A stretch of 64,000 bases of DNA from Paralithodes platypus (GCA_032716605.1 CM064506.1:22328912-22392911); one strand, 5' to 3'; positions 41,280 through 52,831 are shown, counted from the stretch's first letter. The notes: a model not told the origin generated them from the sequence alone. Program-made: numbers and translations.

Positions 41280-41457
41280 AATGGTGCCGGAGCTTCGAAC
41301 AGTTACAACAACAAATTCTCCGCTATGTGCTTCGGAGCTTCGGTGCCTTAGAGTTTGAGAGCAGACGGTGGCGGGTGGCGAGGTGGCGGGTGGAGTAGAC
41401 GGCCGCCATTCTGTGCGACTCGGACCTGGAGACAAGACTGAAGGAACGTCGGAGATG
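41280..41457 (+). other. candidate promoter and first exon with splice donor
   Basis: A GC-richer block in AT-rich surroundings, with GTGGCGGGTGGCGAGGTGGC and GGCCGCCATTCTG, a match to the YY1 motif GCCGCCAT that often lies just downstream of metazoan start sites. It ends CGTCGGAGATG followed by GTATGTAT, a good donor at 41458. Joined to the next candidate exon (43325), the ATG would give only MASLGSGSSVAP before a stop. So it is either non-coding or a 5' UTR; no RNA evidence is available here. Confidence 0.42.
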
Positions 41458-41495
41458 GTATGTATATCGGCAGTAGAGTTTCTTACTTTCCTAAT

Positions 41496-41704
41496 TTAAC
41501 CCCTTCTGTACCGGCGACGTCTATATTTTTTTCTCGTTTTTTCAGACGATTTTGTGTAGTTTTAGAAGGATCTGTGGTAGTGAATCGGGTGAAATTAAGA
41601 TAGTACGAAGTCTGTTCATTGTTGGAGGCCCTTTTTAAACTGAAAGTCTTCTAATAGTAGCCCGAATATTATTAAAAAGACGTCGCCGGTACAGAAGGGG
41701 TTAA
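41496..41704 (+). mobile_element. M3 MITE, complete
   Basis: 209 bp, TTAACCCCTTCTGTACCGGC to GTCGCCGGTACAGAAGGGG then TTAA, both target copies perfect. It lies within the putative first intron. Confidence 0.91.
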
Positions 41705-41787
41705 TCTTAATGTATGAGAGTTTCAAGATTTTTTTTTTTTCCCCTAATGTTGTCTCATAAGTGATGAGGTTTTAAGGCTTGGCGTTC

Positions 41788-42123
41788 TTAAGGGTGAGGT
41801 ACTCATTTTTCTGGACCCCTTTAATGTTTAGAACTGTTAGTTTTGCGAGGTTAAGAAGTTCCTTCACTAGTTAGGCAATTTTAAGACCTTTCGCCCAATT
41901 ACTTTGTCGTGCCGTTTAAGTGTTTTATTTTTTCCTGGCGAGCGATAGCGAGCCTGTAGTTTTTTTTTTTATGGAACCGGCAATTGGCCGGGACATTTTT
42001 CTACCGAAACATTTACAAATGCATCTTGGAAGGGGGCATAAGGAGTTTTTTAAGCTTGGTCTAACGAGGAAACTAACATTTAATAAATAAGTACCCCCCA
42101 AAAAACAAGCACTAGCCCCTTAA
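41788..42123 (-). mobile_element. M1 MITE, complete
   Basis: 336 bp, TTAA at both ends, orientation B; end TTAAGGGTGAGGTACTCATT and AAGCACTAGCCCCTTAA. The second hairpin is GGCAATTGGCC. Confidence 0.88.
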
Positions 42124-42139
42124 GACATTGTGACATGCC

Positions 42140-42345
42140 TCCTTCCTTACTAAAGAGTGAACGGATTTTCCCAGTCTTCTACTCAACAAGTATGCTCTGG
42201 AAGGCACCCTCTTTGTCTTTCCCTCATCCTATGACTTTAACTGAGTCAAGCTCTTGTGTCCAGACTTTTAATTTGGATCTAACTTTAAACTTTTTGTGGG
42301 GACACGTTGTTACAGGCAGTTTTGCCTTTTGTCTGCTTGATACGC
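42140..42345 (+). mobile_element. LINE 3'-terminal fragment, degenerate
   Basis: AACAAGTATGCTCTGGAAGG, TTTCCCTCATCCTATGACTT and TACAGGCAGTTTTGCCTTTT follow the end of the RT ORF and 3' UTR of the LINE at 62485-63325 in reverse complement. No frame survives. Confidence 0.68.
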
Positions 42346-42354
42346 ATACAATAC

Positions 42355-42440
42355 AAACTCTACTTTATTCTTGGCGAGCGATAGCAAGCCTGTAATTTAG
42401 AAAACTTTCCCAGCTTGAGCATTTTTAGACCCGAAATGTG
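42355..42440 (-). mobile_element. M1 fragment (core only)
   Basis: TATTCTTGGCGAGCGATAGC, AAGCCTGTAATTTAG and GCATTTTTAGACCCGAAATG. Confidence 0.6.
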
Positions 42441-43324
42441 CACGGGTATTCTGCACTAAAACTACTTTATTACGGGATTCCTTCCTTACGCATCTTGCTT
42501 TTCCTTAATCAGGGGATCTTACAGAAGCGCGGATAAGTAATAATTTTCTAATTTCGTAAATTTGATTTTCCCACCCCGATACATATGCAAGATTTCCATC
42601 CAGAACGCCTTTGTTTACATTTTAGGCTCCTTCCCGCAACACTATCTTTCTGGCTCAGATGTTCATTAGCCAATCAGAATTGACACTACATTTGGTGATC
42701 TGCGAAAATGATATGCATTTTTGTCGGAAATTATGAATTCCAAATATTTACATATATACTCTTTTTATTATTTCTATTTAAATCCCTTGCAAAGTCATTT
42801 CAATTTTGGAAGTTTTAGTGTCTCTCTGCATCCCCCCCCCCCCACCACCAAGAGTTTGCCCCACATTTAGGGATATTTTGTGTATTATGGGTATTTGTCT
42901 GCAATATTCTATTTAAATCTATGTAACTCAAGATTTTATGGGGTAAATGGGGATTTTTTGTCATATGGGAATTTATCTTTACATTCAATAAATTTAATCA
43001 GATTGACCCACGTTGCTCACGACAGTAAATCTGTAAATTACCATTTTAATTTCAGCTACTAATTACCTTAAGAAAACTGTATGTTAAGGTGACTAATACT
43101 GTAAGACAAAGCTATAGAAAAATCATAGAAAATGATATCCCAAAAGTGTCTTAAAATACATATTGTCCGAAAAACTTTTGCTCAACAAAATTGTTGCCGA
43201 AATCCCTGTCCTAAAATTAATAGTGAAATATATATCCCTTTAGCATATATCACTTTAGCATATATCACTTTAGCATATATCCCTTTAGCATATATCCCTT
43301 TAACACCTAATTTTTTCCTTGCAG
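42441..43324 (+). other. AT-rich sequence, putative intron, with a short 15-bp tandem repeat
   Basis: No repeat family or coding frame recognised from 42441 to 43226. At 43227-43301 the unit ATATATCCCTTTAGC recurs about five times. The stretch ends TTTTTTCCTTGCAG at 43311-43324, a strong splice acceptor. Confidence 0.55.
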
Positions 43325-43409
43325 GCGTCTCTGGGTTCGGGAAGCTCCGTGGCCCCTTAGCTCGCCGGGTTCTACGACAGGGACAGAACCAGTCTTCTCT
43401 TCAAACAAG
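43325..43409 (+). other. candidate internal exon (85 bp)
   Basis: Bounded by TTTTTTCCTTGCAG and by ACAAG followed by GTGATT. Clearly GC-richer than its flanks (GCTCCGTGGCCCCTTAGCTC). One frame is open throughout (VSGFGKLRGPLARRVLRQGQ...) but has no upstream ATG in the candidate first exon, where that frame meets TGA. Coding potential is therefore unproven. Confidence 0.42.
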
Positions 43410-43421
43410 GTGATTAGTCCA

Positions 43422-43620
43422 TTAACCTCTTCTGTACCGGCGACTTAATTGTATTCGTGCTATATTTAGACTGTTTTTTTGCAGCCCAAGAAAGATCTGT
43501 GGTAGCAAAAAGGGTTAAGAGATAGAAGTCTGTTAATTGCTGGTGGTCCTATACAGTAGACTAAGTCTAATAATAGCCTGAATGAAGCTAAAAGGACGTT
43601 GACGGAACAGAAGGGGTTAA
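43422..43620 (+). mobile_element. M3 MITE, complete
   Basis: 199 bp, TTAACCTCTTCTGTACCGGC to GACGGAACAGAAGGGG then TTAA. Starts 12 bp after the candidate donor. Confidence 0.88.
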
Positions 43621-43955
43621 GGAGGAGGTATTTGCTTTTTTTGGACCTCCTTCTCTCCTGTTTAGCCTCATTCGTTCAGCCTCCTTCGTTCTGTGATTTT
43701 AAAGTTTGCCCCATTAATTTGGCGATTTTAAGATCTTTTGTCCAGTTTTTTGCCAAAATTAAGAGTTTTCAAGCAAGTTGAGTTTTTTATTTTTTCTGGC
43801 GACAGATCGTGAGCCTGTAATCTGAAAGGAACCGGCTTTTGGCCGGATTTTTTTCTATCCATTTTGTTTACAAATTTATCTGAGCTTGATGGAGGTCTAG
43901 GGAGGAAACTAAAACTAATAAGATGAATACGCCCATCCCCCCCCCCCCCATAAAT
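43617..43955 (-). mobile_element. M1 MITE sharing a TTAA with M3
   Basis: TTAAGGAGGAGGTATTTGCT to ACGCCCATCCCCCCCCCC. Orientation B. The right TTAA is absent and the hairpins are degraded. Confidence 0.8.
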
Positions 43956-44966
43956 ATAGTTTGCTGAACTCTATTTCTTAATTTGGCGGATATTTTACTC
44001 CCTTAACAGCTAATTTCTCGATACCTGGGAAAATATGAAACTACTAATTAGCGTTCAAATCTTATTATTGGCATGTTTTCATAATTAACATCTGGCCATG
44101 AAATCTTCGTAATACCATTTAGTCTGCTAAGAATAATAAATATTGTCAATAAATATATAAAGATAAATAAATATAAACCGACTTTGGTAACCTGAGACTA
44201 GACTTTATCCAATGTACGGTTTTCTAGTTAGCCTATGAAAATATTCCATAGAATTTCTTGTTTTCTAGAGCACATACTGACACGGTGTAAATCAAATTTA
44301 TTCCCATTTAGTTCTAATTACTAAATATACCTATCTAAAGTTATTCCTACAATTCAATGGTTGTTCTTCAAAGTGATAACATTTAGTGTATCTAGGTATG
44401 AAATTTAAGCAGATTTTTTTTTGTCAGCCTTTTTTTTAAGACTAGTATTTAAATAAATTTATTCTCTTTGCAGGTAGGGAGGATTGACCAGTTTACGATA
44501 ATTCGAAAAGTTTCTTAAAATACAAAAGTTATACAAAATACGGTACTTAAATTTTCCCAGTGGGCGTAAATAGTCAGAGCGGCTGTCCATGCAAACTTTA
44601 TTTGTTTTATAATTAATCTGATTTAGGTAAATCCTTTTATAATTTATATTTAATCAAATGGTCTTTAAATTTGAAAACTTTACTGGTCTGGCCGCTTTGA
44701 TATTATTTCTACATTGTATAAGTGTCTATGCATAGTTTATGGTTTATCGTCTCAGGGAGGGGGAGGGGGTAGTTTTAAGTGCGTTTGGGGAGCGATGCGT
44801 TGACGAATTGAGAATCTTGGTATCGTACCAGGATATTGCGATGTACCCGAAATATATTCTGTGAATTATTCATACCTTGCAATGTTTTCATAATGCGTTC
44901 ACTGGGAAAGTACTTTAAATATTTGCTTAATTAACTAGAAACTGTAGAATTATCGTGGCCGTTCAG
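43956..44966 (+). other. AT-rich, no repeat or gene recognised
   Basis: Contains one strong acceptor-like site, TTATTCTCTTTGCAG at 44460-44473, and a donor-like TTTAGGTAAATCC near 44625, which could bound a weak exon. Otherwise unremarkable. Confidence 0.45.
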
Positions 44967-45108
44967 AAACCTCGCACTTCGTCGCTGGAACTACGCACCC
45001 ACCGCTACAGCTACGCAAGGACTCCACTAAGACTTCTGAGGACTCCACTGACTGATCCGGACAACACTACAGCGTCACAACACACACAGATTGTCGTTCT
45101 GTGTAGAG
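44967..45108 (+). other. weak candidate exon, open in one frame
   Basis: CCGTTCAG then AAACCTCGCACTTCG up to GTGTAGAG followed by GTGGGAGT. The acceptor has a poor pyrimidine tract. One frame is open (KPRTSSLELRTHRYSYARTP...), with duplicated words ACTCCACTAAGACTTC and ACTCCACTGACTGATC. Could be chance. Confidence 0.25.
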
Positions 45109-45263
45109 GTGGGAGTACTTATTCACCCAACTGTCTCTCCAACGAGCATTACTCTTCTTTCCCTCTGTATTATTGACTATCTCTTTCTGTGAGGGCCTAG
45201 CTAGGTTTAGGATGTACTGAACTGATAAAATTAAACTCCTACTAACATAACTTTCTTTCGCAG

Positions 45264-45468
45264 AATAAGAGGCTCTAATATATTTGCTGTGTCTGCATTG
45301 TGACTTGTGGATCTGTATTGATGGCATGAGGATGGTGGGCATGGGTCGATGTAGTGATTTGATGGTGGGAGTCTTCCAAGCTTTAGAGACTTGCCCGGGA
45401 TATCTTCAAAGGAGTCTGAGCTATGAGATGGCCTGTGGCGACTAGCTTCGATGATTTTGGGCATAAAG
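45264..45468 (+). other. candidate internal exon (205 bp), stops in all plus frames
   Basis: Preceded by CTACTAACATAACTTTCTTT then CGCAG: a consensus branch-point word (TACTAAC) plus pyrimidine tract and AG. Followed by CATAAAG then GTGAGC. All three plus frames contain stops early (TAAGAG, CTCTAA, TTGTGA), so if transcribed it is non-coding or UTR. Confidence 0.45.
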
Positions 45469-45708
45469 GTGAGCATAAATATTAAAAACTTCTACCCGTT
45501 TGGTCTGTAGCATTTTACTTATTGGCACAACAATAAGATGGACTATTGAAAATGGTTAAATCCCACACTTAATGTAATAAATGGTCCCATAAGCTTCTTT
45601 GGGTATGATCATTCAGGGTTCTTATTATTTATAATATAAGCTTAGTATGCAAAGTGTAGGTGGAAATCAATCTGGTAAGCAATAAAGAATGTAAACTTTT
45701 TCCTGCAG

Positions 45709-45844
45709 GATGATGGTCGGGTGATGTTGCGAAGATGGTCGTGCGATGATGGCGGGACGATGGTCAGGCTATGTGGAGGCGATGGTCGGGCTATGTGGCG
45801 ACGATGGTCGAACGACTAGGCGGAAGAGTTGGTTAGACGACTTG
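45709..45844 (+). other. candidate internal exon (136 bp) built of GATGGTCG repeats
   Basis: TTTTTCCTGCAG then GATGATGGTCGGGTGATG; the end is GACGACTTG then GTAAGC. The body is a degenerate tandem of GATGGTCGGGCTATGTGG-like words, so a repeat may have been captured between good splice sites. Confidence 0.4.
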
Positions 45845-45859
45845 GTAAGCACTTTGTGG

Positions 45860-46900
45860 TGAGGATCTATCTTATGGGTGCAATGGCAGTGAGTATGGTG
45901 GTGCACAGGTGATTGATGCTGGGAAGGGCATGAAGGTCACAGGTGTAAAAGATTGATAGAATGACCGTGAACAAGAATGGTTGGAGGGCATGGTGGTGTA
46001 CCTTGTTGCACAACAAGAATAGAAGATTTGCTGTATATGATTCTGGGCAGTTTAGTCTAAATTTAAATATGGGCTGTGAAACTAATATAGAAGTGGTTCG
46101 GAAGGTGTGGATCAGTGGATTAAAGTTATGGAGTTTCCCAAGTGATCGGAGAGTACCTGGAGGTGCACAGTGGCTGCAAGATGGAACATGATGGTGGATT
46201 GGGTAATGGTGAAGGACATGGTGCACGGTGGATGGATTAGTGAGCCATTGTAGAGCATAGTAGATGATGTATATGATGGTGGATGATGAGAGACATTGTG
46301 GAGCATATTTGATCATGGGGGGGGGGGGGGTGCACAGATGATGGTGGTGGATAGTGAAGAATAGGACATCGTTGTACACAGGTCAGAGAAGGGTGATGCT
46401 CAAATGGGTGATTATTGTGCAACGATGGGGAGGGTGGAAGACTGTATATCTAATGGTGTACATACGGGAAGGGAAGTCTTACTGTTATTGTGCATAGACA
46501 AGGGAAGGCAGGAATGATGGTTCATATACTGTATGTTAGCATAGAATGTATAATTATGTGCGCACTGATAGGGAAAATAGGATATGACTTGAGCACAAAT
46601 AGGAGGAACGTGAATAGGAAAGTGGCTAGTTGCACAGATAGGGATAATAGGGTATGAACGAGCACAAATAGGAGGGCGAAGGTAAATAGGAAAGCGGCTA
46701 ATTGCACACAGTTAGGAACAATAGGGTATATGGCAGCACTATAAGTGGCTAATTGCACACTGATAGGGAAAATAGGGTATGACTGCGCACAAATAGGGAG
46801 AGTGTATATAGGAAAGTGGCTAATTGCACACATTTGGAAAATAGTGTATGACCGAGCACAAATAGGAGGGTGAGCGTGAATAGGAAAACGGCCACCTAAT
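45860..46900 (+). repeat. degenerate tandem repeats (GATGGTGG words; then ~80-bp units)
   Basis: 45860-46470 is rich in GGTGGATGATG, GGTGCACA and similar words with no fixed period. 46555-46890 shows about four units of TGCACACTGATAGGGAAAAT, AGGGTATGAC, GCACAAATAGGAGG and GTGAATAGGAAAGTGGCTAA. No gene assigned. Confidence 0.65.
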
Positions 46901-46919
46901 TTAAAGGGTTAATCAGATC

Positions 46920-48060
46920 ATGATTTTTGGATGTTCAGGCAGCGACAGGTTACTAAATGATGGCCATGTATTAGGATGGTAAGTAAAAGCCTAGACTACA
47001 CTCGTAATGCAAGACCCTATTGAGAATGGTAAGGCGGAGACTAGATTTATGCCAAGGTTGCATCATAAAGATTTTAAAAGAGACGCATTATTGGAATGGC
47101 GAGACTTCCACATTATTGGAATGGCAAGGCAGGAAAATTATAATTGTCAGGCATAGACATGATTTAGAATGGTAAGTGGTGACCTGACTAGAATGCTTAG
47201 ATGGCAACAAAAACCAGAAAGCGACAACAGGGTTGAGATGGCTAGACTGACGGCTGATTCGGAATGGTTAGGTATCAACGTGATTCTTTAAATAAGGCGG
47301 CGACATAAGTAATTAAATAGCATGGTGACTTACCATATACTGAAAATGGCAAGGCTGTAACATAATTTGGAAACTGTACTGCTGCGACATGGCTTGGTAA
47401 GGATAAGGCCCGACACGATTTGGAAAGGGGAAGGCCTCAACATGATTTGGAAAGGATAAAGCTGTGACATTATCTTGGAAGGGTAAGTATGCGACCTGAT
47501 TTGGGAAAGGTAAGTCTGGTACATGATTTGTAAAGGATAAGGCTGCAACATTACTAGAGACGCTGTGACATTGATTTGAATAGCAAGGCGGTGACAAGAT
47601 TACTTGAGAATTAGCAAGGCCGTAATAATGCAATGGTTAGGCAGCGACAGCAAAAGCACAAGGACACTTAATTTGAAGGGGCAGGCAGTGGAACGATTTT
47701 AAAGCTGCGAAATCATTTGGAATGCCGATGACTTTATTTACAATTGCAAGACTGAGACTTCTATAGGTAAGGTGGGAAAACCGAAAGTAGGGATTAAGGC
47801 CACATGGGTAAAATGATCAGGCAATGACTGTTCGACCATTCAGGCGGCAACATGATCGTAGAAGTGGAAAATGGCGATGTGAATAGGATGGTAAGTTCGG
47901 GACGTGAATGGAAAGGTAAGTTGGCGTGTAACCTCAATTTTTATCTTCACTAAATTCTCATTTTCTCCACCATAAAAGGTGAATGGGATGGTAAGGGTGG
48001 GACGGTATGGTAAGGGTGATAATTTGGTAAGGAAGTTGGCGACATGATGGCTTAGTAAGT
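46920..48060 (+). repeat. highly degenerate repeat of GGYRACATGATTTGGAAAGG words
   Basis: Words such as GGCGACATGATTTGG and GGTAAGTCTGG recur every 25-45 bp with heavy divergence and grade into the clean 26-bp array that starts near 48060; possibly its ancient precursor. Confidence 0.6.
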
Positions 48061-51010
48061 TGGGAGGACAATAGAAGCTTGGTAAGTTAGACACGAGAAG
48101 CTTGGAAGTTGGAGGGAGAATAGAAACTTATTAAATTGGGGACACGATAAGCTTGGTAAATTGGGGACACGATAAGCTTGGTAAATTGGGGACACGATAA
48201 GTTTGGTAAGTTGGGGGACACGATAAGTTTGGTCAGTTGGGGGACACGATAAGTTTGGTCAGTTGGGGGACACGATAAGTTTGGTCAGTTGGGGGACACG
48301 ATAAGTTTGGTCAGTTGGGGGACACGATAAGTTTGGTCAGTTGGGGGACACGATAAGTTTGGTCAGTTGGGGGACACGATAAGTTTGGTCAGTTGGGGGA
48401 CACGATAAGTTTGGTCAGTTGGGGACACGATAAGCTTGGTCAGTTGGAGGACACGATAAGCTTGGTCAGTTGGGGGACACGATAAGCTTGGTCAGTTGGG
48501 GGACACGATAAGCTTGGTCAGTTGGGGGGACACGATAAGCTTGGTCAGTTGGGGGACACGATAAGCTTGGTCAGTTGGGGGACACGATAAGCTTGGTCAG
48601 TTGGGGGACACGATAAGCTTGGTCAGTTGGGGGACACGATAAGCTTGGTCAGTTGGGGGACACGATAAGCTTGGTCAGTTGGGGGACACGATAAGCTTGG
48701 TCAGTTGGGGGACACGATAAGCTTGGTCAGTTGGGGGACACGATAAGCTTGGTCAGTTGGGGGACACGATAAGCTTGGTCAGTTGGGGGGCACGATAAGC
48801 TTGGTAAGTTGGGGGGCACGATAAGCTTGGTAAGTTGGAGGGCACGATAAGCTTGGTAAGTTGGGGGACACGATAAGCTTGGTAAGTTGGGGGACACGAT
48901 AAGCTTGGTGAGTTGGGGGACACGATAAGCTTGGTGAGTTGAGGGACACGATAAGCTTGGTGAGTTGGGGGACACGGTAAGCTTGGTAAGTTGGGGGGGA
49001 CACGGTAAGCTTGGTAAGTTGGGGGGGACACGGTAAGCTTGGTAAGTTGGGGGACACGGTAAGCTTGGTAAGTTGGGGGGACACGGTAAGCTTGGTAAGT
49101 TGGGGGGGGACACGGTAAGCTTGGTAAGTTGGGGGGGACACGGTAAGCTTGGTAAGTTGGGGGGGGACACGGTAAGCTTGGTAAGTTGGGGGGACACGGT
49201 AAGCTTGGTAAGTTGGGGAGACACGGTAAGCTTGGTAAGTTGGGGGGCCACGGTAAGCTTGGTAAGTTGGGGGGACACGGTAAGCTTGGTAAGTTGGGGG
49301 GGACACGGTAAGTTGGGAGGGACACGGTGAGCTTGGCAAGTTGGGGGACACGATGAGCTTGGCAAGTTGGGGGACACGATGAGCTTGGCAAGTTGGGGGA
49401 CACGATGAGCTTGGCAGTTGGGGGACACGATGAGCTTGGCAAGTTGGGGGACACGATGAGCTTGGCAAGTTGGGGGACACGATGAGCTTGGCAAGTTGGG
49501 GGACACGATGAGCTTGGCAAGTTGGGGGACACGATGAGCTTGGCAAGTTGGGGGACACGATGAGCTTGGCAAGCTTTGGCAAGTGGTGGGACACGATGAG
49601 CTTGCCAAGTTGGGGCACACGATGAGCTTGGCAACTTGGGGGACACGATGAGCTTGTCAACCTGGGGGACACGATGAGCTTGGCAAGTTGGGGGACACGA
49701 TGAGCTTGGCAAGTTGGGGGACACGATGAGCTTGGCAAGTTGGGGGACACGATGAGCTTGGCAAGTTGGGGGACACGATGAGCTTGGCAAGTTGGGGGAC
49801 ACGATGAGCTTGACAAGTTGGGGGACACGATGAGCTTGGCAAGTTGGGGGACACGATGAGCTTGGCAAGTTGGGGGACACGATGAGCTTGGCAAGTTGGG
49901 GGACACGAGCTTGGCAAGTTGGGGGACACGATGAGCTTGGCAAGTTGGGGGACACGATGAGCTTGGCAAGTTGGGGGACACGATGAGCTTGGCAAGTTGG
50001 GGGACACGATGAGCTTGGCAAGTTGGGGGACACGATGAGCTTGGCAAGTTGGGGGACACGATGAGCTTGGCAAGTTGGGGGACACGATGAGCTTGGCAAG
50101 TTGGGGGACACGATGAGCTTGGCAAGTTGGGGGACACGATGAGCTTGGCAAGTTGGGGGACACGATGAGCTTGGCAAGTTGGGGGACACGATGAGCTTGG
50201 CAAGTTGGGGGACACGATGAGCTTGGCAAGTTGGGGGACACGATGAGCTTGGCAAGTTGGGGGACACGATGAGCTTGGCAAGTTGGGGGACACGATGAGC
50301 TTGGCAAGTTGGGGGACACGATGAGCTTGGCAAGTTGGGGGACACGATGAGCTTGGCAAGTTGGGGGACACGATGAGCTTGGCAAGTTGGGGGACACGAT
50401 GAGCTTGGCAAGTTGGGGGACACGATGAGCTTGGCAAGTTGGGGGACACGATGAGCTTGGCAAGTGGGGGGACACGATGAGCTTGGCAAGTTGGGGGACA
50501 CGATGAGCTTGGCAAGTTGGGGGACACGATGAGCTTGGCAAGTTGGGGGACACGATGAGCTTGGCAAGTTGGGGGACACGATGAGCTTGGCAAGTTGGGG
50601 GACACGATGAGCTTGGCAAGTTGGGGGACACGATGAGCTTGGCAAGTTGGGGGACACGATGAGCTTGGCAAGTTGGGGGACACGATGAGCTTGGCAAGTT
50701 GGGGGACACGATGAGCTTGGCAAGTTGGGGGACACGATGAGCTTGGCAAGTTGGGGGACACGATGAGCTTGGCAAGTTGGGGGACACGATGAGCTTGGCA
50801 AGTTGGGGGACACGATGAGCTTGGCAAGTTGGGGGACACGATGAGCTTGGCAAGTTGGGGGACACGATGAGCAAGTTGGGGGACACGATGAGCTTGGCAA
50901 GTTGGGGGACACGATGAGCTTGGCAAGTTGGAAGACACGATGAGCTTGGCAAGTTGGAAGACACGATAAGCTTGGCAAGTTGGAAGACACGATAAGCTTG
51001 GTAAGTTGGA
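48060..51010 (+). repeat. 26-bp minisatellite, about 110 copies, in ordered variant blocks
   Basis: The unit is GATAAGCTTGGTAAGTTGGG plus GGACAC. Blocks in order: AAGTTTGGTCAG (about 48200-48420), AAGCTTGGTCAG (48430-48785), AAGCTTGGTAAG (48790-49310, many with an extra 1-3 G and CGGTAAGC), then GATGAGCTTGGCAAG (49325-50940). Because 26 is not a multiple of three, stop-free minus frames of up to 745 codons exist in all phases; their perfect 26-residue periodicity in every frame argues that they are by-products. Confidence 0.97.
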
Positions 51011-51860
51011 CAAAAACGCTTGGTAGATTGGGATATAGGAGAGGCTTGGTAAATTGGCGACTCTCTTGTAAGTTTTAGAATAGAAGTATTTTGATTTGCC
51101 TGAATATTTCTGTTCGTTCAGTCGCCACTAGGACAGACTTTTGAGCAATCGCCAAGTAGAGTTGCGCATCACAACTTTTTTCCAACTTTCATTGGTAGAA
51201 TCGCCGGAGTAAGTTTTATTTACTGCAGTATCGAAGTATGTGCTTGGGCTGTGAGGTTATAAAGTTACTCTTAATTCACTGGGTATTGAAAGGGAAATTT
51301 AGAATAAGGATTAAATTATGACTACATTTTCTTTACTTGCCTTTGGAAACTAAACTTATGTAGATTATTCATTTACAAGTTGGTTTCTGTAGATTGGTTT
51401 ATTTTTGTAGACTGCATTATTTGTCTGTATATTGCACTTCTACCAGAAATGTTGCACGATTACGCTTGCATGTTACCTGGTTAGTTGGGAAATTTAAAGT
51501 TTTTAAAACTTCAGATTGCTATGAAAATGGCAGCTATTGATTTTTTTGTATACGCAGTTACGGTTATTAATGATACACCTACTTTTGATTTGGTTTCTCT
51601 TGTTTAATTGAGACTTTCATATTTCAACAAATATTTCAGTTTCAGAGGTCCCTTAACATTTTCGAGGATTCACTATGTATCAAGAGTTGATAACCGCGAC
51701 TGACCATGTCTGTAAATTTTTATGCAATTTGATTTGTGGCTATTCTTGGAAAGTTTTGCTTTGGAGTAATGCAAATCTGAAGATTAGAATTGTAAAAGCA
51801 ATTCGGTTCTAGCAAAGGTTTAAAGTTATTTTTCAATAAGGCTTTATATTGCCATTCCCT
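51011..51860 (+). other. AT-rich single-copy-looking sequence
   Basis: Decayed array sequence to about 51070 (TTGGTAGATTGGGATATAGG), then no tandem structure, repeat family or coding frame. Confidence 0.5.
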
Positions 51861-51861
51861 G

Positions 51862-52275
51862 TGACCGTCTGAGTAGCCACCTCAGATGGTAGGGACGTGG
51901 ACTAGGGGTCGGTGTCTTAACTCTTTCAGTCAATTGCGAAATTTGTATTGCCTCGCGACTAATTTACGTAATATAGGAAAGCGCTGTTTTAGTATGAAGT
52001 TTAATCTAGTGCTTTAAAAAAAATCTGTTGAGGCCTATTTAAAAGTGAAATAGTCTGAGTCTGGCAATAACCTTATTAAAAGTAAATGTATCCTCTGATG
52101 GAAAGGGTTAAGAAACTGGTCGACACCACGACACCAAAAGCGAGGCTCGTGACAACCCCTCCTGGGTGAGCCACGGAAGGTTGTCTTGGTGTTGTGGCTG
52201 CACCTAATGTAAGATTATTTCTGCTATGTTAGTGATGGAGCCAAAAGGCAGAACTGCTTTTAGCGAGTTGCTAAT
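51862..52275 (+). mobile_element. S3 SINE (tRNA-like head, LINE-like tail) interrupted by a TTAA MITE
   Basis: The head TCTGAGTAGCCACCTCAGAT, GGTAGGGACGTGGACTAGGG and GTCGGTGTC is split at TTAA; it resumes AAACTGGTCGACACCACGAC. The body CTCCTGGGTGAGCCACGGAA is followed by GTGATGGAGCCAAAAGGCAG and AACTGC, resembling the LINE 3' UTR at 62490 (GGATGGAGTCAGAAGGCAAA). Confidence 0.55.
51917..52111. mobile_element. M3-like TTAA MITE nested in S3
   Basis: 195 bp with ends TTAACTCTTTCAGTCAATTG and CTCTGATGGAAAGGGTTAA, TTAA on both sides. The interior (AAGTTTAATCTAGTGC) is unlike standard M3. Confidence 0.68.
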
Positions 52276-52598
52276 TATTGGGCAATAATTTCTCCCATTG
52301 CAACAATCTATATTTTATTAGTTATTGAAGAATCTTCAATTACAATTTTATGTATTGTTCGGTAATTTATTCGAAGACTTCAATATTTTTGTACGGTTAA
52401 GGTAAACCTTGTTTTATATATTTTCCTTCGGATATCTTATGCTTTATCATAGTAACTTATTTAGGTTATAGTTTGCATTGGTATCCAGAAAAAAATGGCT
52501 AATGTTAGAGTTGCTTAGATTATCTTCACTTTTAATTCTGGCTACAGTTTCAAATTACTCAAACGGGCGCGCTCACAAAGGTTATAGTACATGAGAAC
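52276..52598. other. AT-rich sequence, nothing recognised
   Basis: No tandem structure, splice-bounded block or family similarity. Confidence 0.5.
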
Positions 52599-52831
52599 TT
52601 AACCCCTTCAGACTCATATGACTCAGAGGTTGCCAGATTAGCAATAAGAAATAGTTCTCTCACTCTTATAATTACCTCTCCAAAATTAGTGTTCTGCCCA
52701 CAGCTAACTCAAAGACAACTGCAGAGGTTGAAGTAACTAAACTAAAGGTTTCTAAATACCCCTGATGGTAACAAAGGCTTTAAAGTATCCCTAATAGGTT
52801 CAAAATCGCGTCATATGTCGGAGAGGGTTAA
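52599..52831. mobile_element. M3-like TTAA MITE
   Basis: 233 bp; ends TTAACCCCTTCAGACTCATA and CATATGTCGGAGAGGGTTAA are inverted repeats with mismatches. An M1 starts 2 bp to the right. Confidence 0.75.

Noticed and set aside
45867..46379. 170-codon minus-strand frame
   Set aside because: It lies in degenerate GATGGTGG-type repeats; His/Pro-rich composition follows from the repeat words, and there is no splice or motif support.
48727..51013. Minus-strand frames of 297-745 codons with a 26-residue period
   Set aside because: All three minus phases are open because the 26-bp unit lacks minus-strand stops; all encode the same cyclic peptide in shifted order. No signal peptide, start context or splice evidence.
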